A DNA stretch of 62,000 nt. Origin: Acanthaster planci (Eukaryota > Echinodermata > Asteroidea > Valvatida > Acanthasteridae). The stretch is from contig NW_019091375.1 in NCBI RefSeq assembly GCF_001949145.1, positions 1,475,633 through 1,537,632 on the forward strand, in the 5' to 3' direction. Both the position numbers and the translations under genes were made by a program. The notes under the pieces are model-generated. The model searched no databases and had not been told where the DNA came from. It saw only the letters and a program-made list of their open reading frames with translations. Of this stretch, positions 47,565 to 59,833 are shown one piece after another (within the stretch, counting starts at the first letter, position 1; every line of letters starts with the position of its first letter).

Positions 47565-47890
47565 CAAAATCGAACGCAGTGTCATTTGTCTTCAGAGCTC
47601 AACTATAACAAGCTAAAAAGTTGTTTTTCTGTTCATGCCAAGATGCGAATTCTGAATGTAGATTGCGTCATTCGGAGAAAACAGAATGGACAAATCTCGC
47701 CCATGTCAAACAATGCATGTACGTGTAGCTATTGTTTGGCATGCACAAAGGTTTATCCCGTAAGAACACAGGGCGAGGGTCCCCTTCGTTTTCTGTGTTT
47801 TCTCCGAATGACGCAATCTACATTCAGAGTTCGCATCTTGGCATGAACAGACAAAAGCCCTGAAGACAGTAAATACTGCGTTCGATTTAG
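47565..47890. mobile_element. Foldback element with long inverted arms
   Basis: Positions 47631-47683 and 47796-47848 are reverse complements over 53 bases with a single mismatch. Diverged outer arms extend the pairing (AATCGAACGCAG on the left, CTGCGTTCGATT on the right), and the inside also pairs in part (CAAACAATGCATG with GCATGCCAAACAAT on the other strand). No coding sequence. It is a foldback or MITE-type element in SCUBE intron 1. Confidence 0.88.
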
Positions 47891-49575
47891 AGGTGCTCTT
47901 TAAGGGATGCCTTTAAGCAAACATACACTCTACACTGCTGTTGCCATGGTGACAACCTTTGGTGATGATTTCGTGGATATTTCATTTTGTTCCGATCTCA
48001 CCCTGTAACTTACTGGCCATGGCCATGATCAGCACTTTTTGGAAGAAGAATTGTCCCAAAGCGTAGTATTTCATTATTGCGATCGACAATGACTTGTGTG
48101 CCAAATCCAAGTGAATTTGTCCTTCACTCAAAGAACAGTCACCTGCCCCGAGTTGAAGTGCACCCCCAAGCGGCAAAAGAAAGACAGGCGGTAGTCAGTT
48201 TTCCAAGCGGGTTCTCGCACGCAAGCTGCGTGTACGCAGAGACCATCAATTCGTTACGCGTATACTCGGCGTGCTCCGCGTCAAACGCGCCGTTGATCCC
48301 ATGATAAACGCGCGCCTATGCGGCGAGTGCTAAAAAACACACCCTCTTCTGTTCCGCCCAAAGTTGATAACATTCCTCACTTTCGAGCTGAACAGAAAAA
48401 ATCCGTGGTGGTAATTCTGTTGGCCTGTCAAGGGGAGGATCCGTTGTAGGAATCCGAGGTGACATCCTTTGTTACCTTTTCAGAGTGTTTCTGTGCAAGT
48501 ATGTGCAATGTGTGTTTCACGCACCTGGGCGGGGTCTCTTGTCCCCCCCGCAAAAAAGTAGGGGGTCACATCTGATGAGTGGAACCCCCTTGCGGGAGTT
48601 CCATTCACAAGTCGCTGACGGTGTCGACTTGTTTCCCGGCTAGACAAACCATTTGGACGGAACACTATAGCCGACCGACGTGACCCCCGCCGGCCGGTGA
48701 AAATTGAATTATTTGCTAAGTGTTTTGATCCGTCTGTCTTAAGTAACTCGATTTGCACGCGCGCTGCTGGACACAAATTAATACATACTTAAGTCGAGCT
48801 TGCTTCCCATTTCACTGAGTAAAAAAGCAACTTATACCCCGTTTACAATGACTTTGGATGTGCTCGCTTAAATCTAGCAACAAGTGAAAAATATATGCCT
48901 ACATGTTTTATCTGCAAAATCCTAAAACAGTAACTTTTAAACCGTCTTACATTGGAAAAAACCACCTGGGTGAAACTGACTCATTTAGACGCGCTCACAT
49001 TTAGAATGTATCGAAAGTTTCAGACAAATCGAGTGAAGAGTTTTTCATTTACAGTTGTCAGCGTTTCGTGATATCTCGGTTCATGAATTCACATCCAGCG
49101 TTAGTGAAAAAAAGACATAAGGTTTACCAACAACCCCTCTGCATCAGAACGGTATTGTGTTCCGCGAGAACTACGTGCTCGTCTTTGAAAATTGAAGTCG
49201 CACGGGGCCCAAGCCATCAGTCCACAAAGTCGTTAGGGCTCGAGACATAAACAAAATTCTTGCCTGCGGTATTTTAGATTGGAGAGCCAAGATGTCCTGC
49301 GATCGAAATAATAAAAGCGTGCCCCATGCGGACAACGAGGCATACGCGCTGCAGGGAAATATGACATCGCGAAAAACCGTAAAAAAAACGAAGTCACTGG
49401 GGAAAAAAAAATCAGCGCGACATCGCTGTCTTCTGCGTTTCAACCTGCACAAGTTTGACGGGCACGCAATGGCTTTCCCGCAACTTCCGGGAAATGTGCC
49501 AACAGTGAAAAGCAAAACAAACACTTATCGTGAAGCCTGCTTTCACAATAGCCAAAGTTCTTTCGACGGCAAGCT

Positions 49576-49612
49576 TCATCATCGTCGTCGTCGTCATCAT
49601 CATCATCCTGGG
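49576..49612. repeat. (CAT/CGT)n trinucleotide repeat
   Basis: CATCATCGTCGTCGTCGTCATCATC-like run. It creates His and Arg runs in a chance frame. Confidence 0.85.
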
Positions 49613-49993
49613 TTGGAAGACATCCCAGAATTTGTGGGGAAAGCTTTTAATGGGCCTCCACATTTCTGGCACGAGCCGCGATGTCAGTTGGCGACCTTCC
49701 AAACCCCGTACAGTCATCTGTAAACTTTCTAACTCTAGCCCCGACTAGGCCGAGCGGCCTGGCCCTAATAAGGTTGTCTTTCCATGTCAGATCTGGGCTT
49801 TGTATTGTTGAAAACAATTTCCGGCCATGACGCTCACATTCTGAAGTTACAGTTTGACTGCTCGTGCACACTCGACACTGGCTAGGAGACTGTAGTTTCA
49901 GATTCTACAATGTTAACAAATTATCAAAAGTAAGTTTTTGTGTCTATGGAAACCCAATACAAAAATAAAATCCCACCTCCATCTTCCCCCAAG

Positions 49994-50159
49994 TACGGAG
50001 CTTTTAAAGGGACACAGGTGACCCCCTCCAAAATTCCAAAAACTTCGTTCGCACGAAAACATCTTCCTTCGACTGAAAAGAATCTTCGTTCGAACGGAAA
50101 AAAAAACTTCGCTCGAACGAAGATTTTTTTCTCATCCAAGTCCCTTTAAAAGCTTTGTA
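49994..50159. mobile_element. 166-bp terminal-inverted-repeat element before SCUBE exon 2
   Basis: The ends TACGGAGCTTTTAAAGGGAC and GTCCCTTTAAAAGCTTTGTA pair with two mismatches. The inside carries several CTTCGTTCGAACG-type words, themselves near-palindromic. It ends 58 bases before the acceptor of SCUBE exon 2. Confidence 0.85.
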
Positions 50160-50217
50160 CCAAAGCCTTGACTTAAAGGTGTTTATTTGTTTTTTACGAC
50201 TAATGCTACTTCTACAG

Positions 50218-50340
50218 AGGAAGATGAGTGTAATGATGGACGGCATACGTGTGAAGAGAACGCAGTCTGTACGCAGACCCGTCGCTCCTACAGGTGTGCA
50301 TGCAAGAATGGATTCAACAGACAGGGCAGCTCATGTGTCG
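50218..50340 (+). CDS. SCUBE: SCUBE exon 2: EGF domain 1
   Basis: Acceptor CTTCTACAG, donor GTGAGT, phase 1 in and out. It reads EDECNDGRHTCEENAVC and then RSYRCACKNGF, with six cysteines in EGF spacing. The long first loops (C-x6-C) and SYxCxCKxGF agree with EGF-1 of SCUBE rather than with the later repeats. Confidence 0.93.
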
Positions 50341-51702
50341 GTGAGTCGTTAGCCTGGTTTCCATATGGTCGTTTGTAACGCTGTCGGTCCGTAAGACGTC
50401 AAGACGCAGACAGTCGCGGAAGAGACGCGGTGCGACGTCATTCCACCCAAAAACATTAAACAAAATGGCGCGCGAATCTCTAACAATTTTCGCAAAAAAA
50501 TCCTTTTTTAGGTGGCAATGGTACCTCTTGAAGCGAAACTGATACTCCAGTTTGATGTAGTTTGTTAATGGTCAGCTATTTTGTTGACGATTGGGGCTGC
50601 ATGTGCTAGTAATAAGGAGAAAATGGACAAAATGAGTGGTGCTCAGCGAGAGAAACATCGCGGTCCGCCCATCATGCCAGCGTGCGTGTTTGTATAGGCC
50701 TACTCAGAGACTCAACGCAGACAGTCGACAAAGCTGAACCGAGCTCAACTTTGTCGATCTGTCTGGGGCTGGCTTGCGTTATCGACGACACTTCCGTTTG
50801 GCATGTTTCCATTTGTCTGCGTTGCAGTTTGCGTCTTGATTGTGTTGCTTTCTGCGTGCCCTAGATTAGGAAAAAAAATGAAATGTCTTGCCATGTATCG
50901 TAGGAATCGATGTGGAACAAAAAGGGGATAATCTTACAAAACTGGCATTTGAAAAATAAAGTGCAACTAGATACTGGAAATGTCACATTTTCTAAAGTGG
51001 CCCGCTGGTGAGTTTGTAGCCTCCTGTGGTGAATTCCACTCAGTGGCGAGGGGTGGTGGGAGAACCGATTTAAAAAAATACTTCATAGATAAGTAGGAAA
51101 GAAAGTAATCGGTATACTTATTTATCAAATATCAGCACCAAAACCCTTAAAAACAATGCCACGAAATAAAACCAAGGATGTCGAGATCGTAAGTAAATCT
51201 TTTGATATTTTACCTCCCCCGACATCACCTTGAACGAACCTGAAACCGCACTCGCCTCTGAATATGCCCCCCCCCTTACACGCACCAAAAGCTGCACAGC
51301 TGATGCCACTCTCTGCATATTTATCTTTGACTACTGTGAATTTTTAGATTATTTTGACTGGGATTTATTCAGTTTGATTACGAGATCTCGTGCACACGTC
51401 TACTCATTGCCTTCATTAATATTTGTACTTTCTTCAACAAATCAAAGATAATGGGCTTTCAAGGATTTGACAAAAGAAATGAAATTATGACAAAATGCAA
51501 TTGGAAAATTCAAGTTCAGGGTTTTAACTCCAGAAGCACACCATGGATAAAACTAATCATACAAAGTGCTTCACAGCCTGGTTTGTTTTCAATCCATACG
51601 TTGAGAAGGCACAAATATGGTTATCAAACAAGCAATCAAGTAGAAAATACACATGAAGAAGTTACAACATTTTGCATAATTTATTATTTTTTGGGGCAAC
51701 AG

Positions 51703-51825
51703 ATGTGGACGAATGCGGCAGTAAAAATGGCGGCTGCGTGCACACGTGCACCAACGTGCCAGGGAGTTACAACTGCGGATGTTTACCGGGCTTCATACTT
51801 CACCCGGAGGGAAAAGACTGCATCG
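51703..51825 (+). CDS. SCUBE: SCUBE exon 3: EGF domain 2
   Basis: Acceptor GGCAACAG, donor GTACGA, phase 1 in and out. It reads DVDECGSKNGGCVHTC and then PGSYNCGCLPGF. DxDEC at the start and the N in the NxPGSY turn mark a calcium-binding EGF domain. It corresponds to vertebrate SCUBE EGF-2. Confidence 0.95.
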
Positions 51826-52230
51826 GTACGACGCCATTTTTTTTATCGCGTGAACTGAACATGCTGGATTCAGGAAAACCTAGGAAATGTGTTCCTTCTT
51901 GAAAAAGTCGCCAACTTTTGATCGAGATGGCCAAAACTATTCAGTCTCTCGTATGAGTCTTATTAGATAGGTTTGCTGTTCAGTTGAATTTCAAAGTCCA
52001 AGATAATTTGTTTTACTGCTAAAACCTGTAATGTTTGCTAACCTTTCCCGCGCCAAATTCAGACCTCAGGGATTAGGCTACCATGTTGTATAATACATTT
52101 TGGGCATGTGATAGTGTAGAAACTACACTGTGTTAACTCAACACCACAGTTGGAATTGTATACAATATTGCTGGAACTGTGTCTTTCGTGTTTTACATTT
52201 TTTGGCTAATATTTGGTGATTGGTTTTCAG

Positions 52231-52353
52231 ACCAGGATGAGTGCGCATCGGGTCAACATGGCTGCCAGCACGAATGCATCAACACGATAGGTAGTTACCA
52301 GTGCACTTGCCCACGGAACTACTTTTTGAACGCAGATGGGGTGACGTGCTCAG
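52231..52353 (+). CDS. SCUBE: SCUBE exon 4: EGF domain 3
   Basis: Acceptor GGTTTTCAG, donor GTAAAT, phase 1 in and out. It reads DQDECASGQHGCQHEC and then IGSYQCTCPRNYF. It is a calcium-binding EGF domain and corresponds to vertebrate SCUBE EGF-3. Confidence 0.94.
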
Positions 52354-52371
52354 GTAAATGAGATAAGCCCC

Positions 52372-52460
52372 CAGTGGCATAACTTGGGGGGGGGTTGACT
52401 GCAAGGGAAACGTGACCCCCTCCCTAGGGGATGCTCTTTCCCCCGCCCAATGCCATGCCC
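52372..52460. mobile_element. CAGTGGCGTAGC-type element, short diverged copy
   Basis: It starts CAGTGGCATAACTTGGGG, and the right side holds GGGGATG and C runs as in the longer copies at 35710 and 60606. It begins 18 bases after SCUBE exon 4. Assignment is tentative. Confidence 0.4.
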
Positions 52461-53112
52461 CCTCCCCCAATTTGACATCTGTGAATAATTTCAGCTTTTA
52501 GGAATTCTTCGTAAAATACAATTTGCTCATCTTCAGGAAACACTCATAAGAGAATACAATAAATCCACCGCCTCAATGTCTACTTTAGGCCTACTTTGTG
52601 GCACCTAGAAAGAAAATTGTTTTAGGGCCTAGTGCTTGCTTAAAGGTCATAGTTATGGGCAGATGAGCAGATTTCCATGGGGCTCAATCTTTTTCAAATG
52701 GGTGACCCAAAAATATGGCTCGCTATATTAAAAAAAAACTTGCCTCTTGTTGGGGGTGGGTACTGCCCATCCCCCCATCTGCCAATGTTTACAGTTTGGA
52801 AATTAAGCAATATTTTTGGATAATGGATTTCTTTTACATGATTGATTTCACATAAAACGCAGCAAAGATCTTGTTTGCATGCTTTCATAATTGCTAAAAT
52901 TTGTAAAAGTGCACTGCTTTGTTTCTGTCTTTCTCTTTTTTTTCCAACTATAACCCTTGTTAAATTGTGTACCACTGTAACTTTTAGACTTTATTGATTA
53001 CTAATCAGAATAAGTGTTACATTTTTAACGAGAGAAGTGAAGTTTTTTACCATGTTTTTGAAGACACGGTAGGAATCATTTTATCGACTTACCTTGCTCT
53101 TCTCTTTTGTAG

Positions 53113-53238
53113 ATCACCCAGGCTGTGGGAATGCCAATCTTGGGTGTGGTCACTACTGTGTGGACATCGCTAATGACCACTCCATTTGCCAATGCCGGCC
53201 CGGCTTCATGCTCGCTGGTAACAAGAAGAATTGCATAC
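53113..53238 (+). CDS. SCUBE: SCUBE exon 5: EGF domain 4
   Basis: Acceptor CTTTTGTAG, donor GTAAGT, phase 1 in and out. It reads CGNANLGCGHYCVDIAND and then CQCRPGFMLAGNKK. It has six cysteines but no DxDEC start, so it is not of the calcium-binding type, as in EGF-4 of vertebrate SCUBE. Confidence 0.92.
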
Positions 53239-54928
53239 GTAAGTAGATAAAGATGGAAAAAAAAGATGGTCCTGTGTTTTGTCTTCNAGGAGATGTGCGG
53301 GATATTTGTCAAAAATAGTCTGTTTTGCTTAAAAGAGATCCGCATTTCTCAAATTCGTAATGTGATGCGGTAAACAATCGAGTTGGCTTTCATTCACAAA
53401 ATGGCCATTTTAGATTGTGTTCCCCAAATCCACTTTATTCATTGAACACTCCCATTTATTACTATAAATACAAGGATAACCTCACTTTGAAAACGGGTTA
53501 TGAACATGCTCTTATTTTCAGATATGATGATTATTATTTATTTGGCATCAAGAACAATTACAAACAATACTACTCGCTAGTTGAAACAAGGACAACACCG
53601 TGCCTGCAATAGATGCTAGGAGAAGAAAAGGTCAATTGAATGACTGTAGCCCACAGGCCTTCTCCTCCAACCGTAGGCATCATATAAAGTCATATATACA
53701 GTATATATAATTATGCACACCAAGAGAAAACATTAATTAAAATGCTAACATTTACAGGTAGATACGTTCCATTTATGACTCCATGTTGTCTACAACATGA
53801 ATCTAGGTTGTCTAGAATCCCAAATTAAACAATTTTGAAAACAAGGCAGTGTCCCGATCAATTGGAAGTTGATGTGCACCAAAATGACAAAGCTCACCAC
53901 GTGAAGGGTTTTTCGCAGATCACATCACAATTATGAGAAAAGAGGCACTTTTTTGGGACTACTTCACTTCATTTCCTCTTGACCCTAACAGTCCTCAGTC
54001 CTCCAACAGGTGTTAGGTTGAAGTCATGTAAGAATATACCCAATTTAGCTTCACCCCTCCGAGAGGCCATGAAAGGTGAAAGGTTGTGTGAAGAAATTAC
54101 CACTTTAAGAATTTGTTTTACAGAGTAATGTATCGATACAGTTTTAGAGAAAGCAACATATTGAAGAAGTAATTTGACAAATCAGACTTTACGACTGATG
54201 ACTGACATTACATTCGCCAATAGTACACGTAGGTCTTTTGGGAACAAAGTGATATCTTCCTGCACATCCCAGAGATGTACATGGATATAATGGAGGTACA
54301 AATATTTTGCTGCCATAATCTGACATTTTTAGCTCTTTTTATTTTTGTTTTCTGCATTCTTTTTGACCTTGAAAAATCTAACAAACAGTTGCTGATTTTC
54401 AAGCCTCGAGAAGCATATTGTGCGGACTCTGTTTCAAGAAGTAAAAGAAATTATTTTCACTGGTAGAAAAATGGTGTTATCCAAATATGAATATATTTGA
54501 AATATTCTTGTACTTTTGCCTGTCTCAGTATTGTCGTAGTTTTGAATAGATTTTCATAAGAGAGTGTGTAGATGCAAAACAAGCTGGGAGTCTGTTTTAT
54601 GAAACTGGGAAACCCAGCTTTCAGAGAACAGTTTAAATTCTTTCTAAATACAAATTTTCAGGTAGTCTCCAGGTCAGATTGACACTCCAGTCTTCCATTT
54701 GTGAACAAAGTAATTGGCTCTGTGTTTTTTTAGCATTGATTTTCTCAAAATGCGGAGGATATGTAAATCAGCCATCTGAACTGAATGCTGTTGATATATT
54801 TATCTCAGCAAAACTGCGTACTATGCTGTTGTTATAGGTCCAAAAAGTGTTATACATGGCTATATGCCAAACATTTCCTTGTCAAATGTCATTGTCATTG
54901 TAAATGCCATTTTCATTGTCGCCCACAG
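53239..54928. other. SCUBE intron 5
   Basis: AT-rich, with one ambiguous base at 53287 and at 53985-54018 a sequence related to the hairpin at 60351-60407. No exon seen. Confidence 0.6.
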
Positions 54929-55045
54929 CAACCTGCTTGCACGGCAATGGCGAGTGCCAACATGTCTGTACCGACTCGCCCATCGGTCCCCTCTGCAGCT
55001 GCCATGAAAAGTACAACCTACACACGGACGGCAAAACCTGCGTAG
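54929..55045 (+). CDS. SCUBE: SCUBE exon 6: EGF domain 5
   Basis: Acceptor GCCCACAG, donor GTAAGT, phase 1 in and out. It reads [13 protein letters not shown] and then [26 protein letters not shown] and SCH-Y-x-HTDG are the pattern of vertebrate SCUBE EGF-5, so position in the gene and sequence agree. Confidence 0.95.
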   Translation, partial: QPACTAMASANMSVPTRPSVPSAAAMKSTTYTRTAKPA

Positions 55046-57450
55046 GTAAGTCTACATGTGCTCAGAGACATGTTTCCAGTCTAGTGTCACCGTAGTTCCT
55101 TCGCAGTACGCCCTCTGTTGTTCTCAAAGCCAACGTGACAGGCAAGAAATAAACACCAAAGGGCACTTATGACAGATCCGCCATCATTTTGCCTGGACAT
55201 TTTGACCAAAATGTTCCGCGTTAAAGACCATTTTTGGAATAAGATGGGAAGAATTAATTTCTGATGTGGAAAATCTGCTACGGTAATGTTGTCAATCATC
55301 CAGCCTGCCACATTCCCATTGAAATCAACAGAGGGCACTGGAAGACTAGCCAAGACTGTCATCCACAGCGTGTTCGGTAAGCTAGTGTTTGTGCACAGCT
55401 AAAAGCATTCCTGGGATAATATACTAAACGGACAGCCAGCACCATAACTGGTTATTGGTTTTCTAACACCTGTGTTAACTAGTTTCCTGTGGGAATGAAC
55501 CCTCAAAAAACTCCCCCCCCCCAAAAAAAAAGTAACATCATTTTACTAATCTAGTTGCAGGGTGTGATTCCTGAGGATGATTTACACATTTTTTAAAGCT
55601 TAAACTTACAGATTTTCATTCAAAAACTCCAGATTTTTGTTACAGGTTTCTTTTACCAAGGTTTTGCTTCAACTTTGCAAAAAAAAAAAAAAAGTGCAAA
55701 ATTCTCTTAACCGTACAGCCATTCATAGGTTTGACACTTTGTTGTAACCTTTTCCATCAAGTGAGGTTTATTTTTTTCTACATCTAAACTGACACCTTTG
55801 AATGATTTTCAGAGAAAGAGTGTAATTACAATTCTGGGTTGCTATCTCGAAAAGTCACAGGATGTTATATTATTGTTGTAACAATCCTGCGTAACAATCT
55901 TTAATTTCAAATCTTGCTCCTGTAGTAACATTTAACGATCTGTAATAACATAGCAGTCATTTTAATTTTGCACTCACGACAAAGTTAGCTTGACCAAAAT
56001 GGACGCACTAACTGCAAAGCCTTGGCCTAACTGTCTGGCTACCCGCAGTCAACACTGATTGGAAAGTTTGCTATGCCTTAGGACAGGAAACACGCACATG
56101 AACTCAATGTTCTGGTTGTAATAACTATCACTTGCTCGCATTTTGTTTATACTTAATACTTTAAGGCATTTACGTTGACAAACGTCTGTCGGGAAAAAAC
56201 CACGCACAATTCCTTTTTTCTCATTTTACAACAAGTAGTTTAGATCCACTAGGGAATTTATCATAGAAACTGCACGTAGATAATCAAATTTAGTTTTTCA
56301 GCAAAATATAGCGGTATTAGAGATGCACTTCTTTTGTTGTCAACGGCGATCTTAAAACCGTCAATTTTGTTTGCCTCTCACGTAACAAAATCCCACAAGG
56401 ACTGTTCCAGAGTTTCCTTTGTGACTCCATTTCCTTTGGAAACTGAAAACTCGCCTAAATCCTGTTAAACTTTCTCTTCTTTTGAAGTAAAGTGTTTCCC
56501 TTCTAATTTTGATCCTTTGGTATGGAGAGGCGTACGAAGATACACATGACTCTTTCCCGTCAGGTAGTCTTTGCCATATTTTCTCCTGCTGTTTATAAAT
56601 GTTCCGACGACCCTTCTCTTCATTTCTTGGTGTTATATCCTACTTCTAAGTCTACTGTCAACCATTTCTTGTCAACTGACTGTATGCATTTTTGTCTTGG
56701 AATTCGATTCTGACCTGTCATCTTCCTCCTACTCGTTTGTACGTCTTTTGGCCTCTCAGTGAACCTGTTTCATCTCTACACCTTAGTGGTGCCCCTCGTT
56801 ATCCTAAGATCTTTGCCTCTCCTCAATGAAAACAGTGCCTCCTTTTGAAATTAACCTCCTTTGAGTGTATCAGTACACATTTTGGACACTCCGTTGTGAT
56901 ATTTCCATATTTGTTCGTTTCATACTGCCTGTGCTAATTTCCATTTCTTCGTTTTCTCGCTGTATCCATTTTTTGCATGCTTTCTTGTTTAATCGCATCT
57001 TTTTGCATGAATGAGTTGGATTTATGCATGCAAGCACACTTTGCCATCTCCCCTTTTTCAAGTAGCTTCTTCCATCGTTTGAAACATTTGTGCAAACTGA
57101 TGACTCTATTGTTTTTTTAACTTAGTCCAGTTTAATGTACATATTTCAATCATTTTTCTCATGGTTTCCTGCTGTTTAGATGAATTTTAAAAAGCTGATA
57201 AACAGTGACAAGATGTAGCCCATGGTGCAAAATCCTAAAAGACGATTCAGTGCATGAATCATGGAATAAATGTTCAAAAATCTTTAAAATTATGATTAAT
57301 GGGGTGGGGGTGTCTACTAGAAGGAGTGGATGAAGAAAGATGGTTAGAGTAGAACCTGGAGGATTAATCTTATGAATATTCATAGTGAAACGGTTCGGGG
57401 AAAATACGACGAATGTGTATCAGTCATAATAGGTGATGCTTTCTACCTAG
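55046..57450. other. SCUBE intron 6
   Basis: 2.4 kb, AT-rich. In vertebrate SCUBE a variable linker with basic residues lies between EGF-5 and EGF-6; I found no exon for it here. Confidence 0.5.
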
Positions 57451-57567
57451 AAACATGTGGCCTCAATAACGGTGGTTGCGATCGAGTTTGTTCAGATACG
57501 CCGACGGGAGTTCTCTGCAGTTGCCCTGACGGGTTTGAGCTCCAAGGAGATGGGCGAACGTGCAGAG
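57451..57567 (+). CDS. SCUBE: SCUBE exon 7: EGF domain 6
   Basis: Acceptor CTACCTAG, donor GTCAGT, phase 1 in and out. It reads [14 protein letters not shown] and then [23 protein letters not shown]-x-x-NNGGCDR-C closely follows vertebrate SCUBE EGF-6. Confidence 0.95.
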
Positions 57568-58305
57568 GTCAGTGCACTGAATATTCATAAGTGGGAGGGG
57601 CCCTGAACTCCAAGTATAATGACGAAAATGTGGAAATCCGTCACTGAGCATCCATTTTTCTGAAAGTGAAATTACTGGTACAAACAGAAGAACCATGTTT
57701 TCATCAATGCCATCAAAAATAATTTGGAAAAAAAGTGAAAAAAATGGGCTGTTAAGGAGATTGCTCCAAGTATCTCAAATTAAAAGATGAAATCTTCTGT
57801 AAAAGTGAAAAACAAAACAAGACAACAAAACAAACAAGTAGACTACAGATTATTACAAATTAAGAGCTCATCTTTTAAAATTTGAGACACCTCATTGTCT
57901 CAAATCAGGTTTAAATCATTCAGCAATGCTTTGAGGCTGTGAGCTGATTCTTGAGTGAGAGAAATTTCTAGAAAAGATGGATTCCACATGATGGACTCAA
58001 AATCTCTCCCGGTCCAGCCTCTTCCCATGCAAAGTTTCATATCTTACTGATTGTCCAGGTCGATTGTTCAAATGAGGAGCTGTCTATGTTTAATCGTGAT
58101 GGTGTCGAGAAACTTTTGAACAGACATTGTACTCAAAACGATGGCTGTCTTGTATATTTACAAACGAGAAAAATGTGCATTTTGGCGTGCTAAGACTCGA
58201 AAAAACAGCCTACTTTGAATTAATTCTAATCCTAATTAATTAACTCTAACTAACTCTAATTTAATTCTTTTGTGGTTTTTTGGGGGGTGCATTTTTCGCT
58301 GTCAG

Positions 58306-58428
58306 ATATTGATGAGTGTTCGATGAACAACGGGGAGTGTGAATATCGTTGCACCAACACCATCGGGGATTTTGAGTGTAGCTGCCCAGGAGGTTACAAG
58401 CTCCTTCGAGATGGTCGGTCCTGTGTGG
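58306..58428 (+). CDS. SCUBE: SCUBE exon 8: EGF domain 7
   Basis: Acceptor GCTGTCAG, donor GTATGC, phase 1 in and out. It reads [16 protein letters not shown] and then [18 protein letters not shown]. It is a calcium-binding EGF domain, equivalent to EGF-7. Confidence 0.94.
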
Positions 58429-58803
58429 GTATGCTCACATCTCAATCTCTAAACCAACCAAGTCCTTAACCGCTTCAAATGGGATGTCATGTTAACGTGA
58501 GAGATTTTGTCTGTTGTAACGAGGACGTTTAAACACATCCGGGCAAATTCTGCATTTTCTGCTGCATTAATGTCCGTGCTTCTCCTCACACTTGAGTAAT
58601 TCCCGTAGAGTCTGTTCACACTCACAGGCTCGAAGTGGAGGTTGAGTGTGTGAGTCACACTGTGACATTATCTCAGACATTTGAAAAAATCCCGTCTGTA
58701 ACGATCCTTTTCACTTCAGACACTTCTCACATGGGCTATTACAAAGAATATCAAGTTGCCTGGACAACTTGAAAATACTTTTAAAGGTGTCTTGTCTCGC
58801 CAG

Positions 58804-58920
58804 ATGTAGATGAGTGCTCCGTCAACACCACATGTGACCACACCTGCCTCAACTACCCCGGGGGTTTCCGCTGCTTGTGTGATGCAGGGTACCAGGCATA
58901 TGGCATCACCCACTGTGGAG
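58804..58920 (+). CDS. SCUBE: SCUBE exon 9: EGF domain 8
   Basis: Acceptor TCTCGCCAG, donor GTAAAA, phase 1 in and out. It reads [15 protein letters not shown] and then [16 protein letters not shown]. The short first loop and the ending YG-x-THCG are specific to EGF-8 of SCUBE. Confidence 0.95.
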
Positions 58921-59244
58921 GTAAAACTATCAATAAATATACCAGTCTGATGTCAGTGACAGATTTTAGATCTACAAAGTAAGCATGTTGGGAAATCATG
59001 ATTTTAATAGAGGGTTGATTTTTCTAGGTTGAGGATTTTGCCTTGAGCAGACAAGGAATCATAAACACTGTTTGACTTGGTTTTGCTAGAAGGCTTTTAA
59101 AAAAGTTCGCAAGCTTAATACCGGTACTCATCAGAAGCAACACACATGGTTGCTCCATAGTTGTTGGGACCAGGACTCGTCACTACACTGATTTTGTGGG
59201 GGCAAAGAAAAGGACAGTCACACGAAAAATTTAAAAAACTTCAG

Positions 59245-59550
59245 CTGAAAGGGTGTGTTTACAGTACAAGAAAAAGGAGTAGTGTCTCTGAGTTTTCTTG
59301 TAACTACTCAAAAACAAAGGAGTGGCCATACTGAGGCTGCATTTGAGTGGGCTACTCATGTTAACAGGAGTAAACTGAAGTAGATCTTGAAGGTTTGCAT
59401 GGTGGAATATGATAAGGTAGAGAGTTTGCGGATACACCATCTGGAAAATATCTCTTTGAGTATGTGTGGTTCTGAAAAGAACCGGTTACTCGACATCCTT
59501 AGGAGTAAACTCATGAGTATGTGAATAGCAGGAGTACAATCTGCACGCTC
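59245..59550. mobile_element. Possible diverged family 1 element
   Basis: GGGCTACTCATGTTAACAGG near 59350 resembles GGTTACTCCTGTTAACACG of the elements at 22778 and 34486, and GTTACTCGACATCC and AGGAGTA words recur across 300 bp. Ends are not clear. Confidence 0.35.
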
Positions 59551-59597
59551 AGTGAGGTCGGGAGTATAACTCTTGCATCACATGGTTATTTTATAAT

Positions 59598-59833
59598 GCT
59601 CTCTAAATTCAAAAGAGTGAAAATTCGGCCTTTCTGAGTGAAAATTCACTCCCACAGTCGGAAACTAGGGACTAGATGTTTTAGAGTGAAATTTCCTCAA
59701 TCGAAAAGATCCAGTTTTCACTCGAGCTCGGACTGAGGTGATCATTTTGTCAAAGTATTTCAATTCAAGTTGAGAGTGATTTTCACTCTAAATCGTCTTG
59801 TCCCTAGTTTCACTCTTTCAGATTTAGAGAGTG
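59598..59833. mobile_element. Foldback element before SCUBE exon 10
   Basis: GCTCTCTAAATTCAAAAGAG at the left faces CTCTTTCAGATTTAGAGAG at the right, and an inner pair (AACTAGGGAC with GTCCCTAGTT) continues the pairing with about 40 extra bases on the left side. No coding sequence. Confidence 0.75.

Larger units (their letters stand above)
44797..50217. other. SCUBE intron 1
   Basis: 5.4 kb without a supported exon. It holds the foldback element at 47565-47890, a trinucleotide repeat at 49576-49612, and an inverted-repeat element ending 58 bases before exon 2. Confidence 0.6.

Noticed and set aside
49292-49723. 143-codon ORF with His and Arg runs
   Set aside because: The runs come from the CAT/CGT microsatellite and the rest shows no domain; it lies within SCUBE intron 1.
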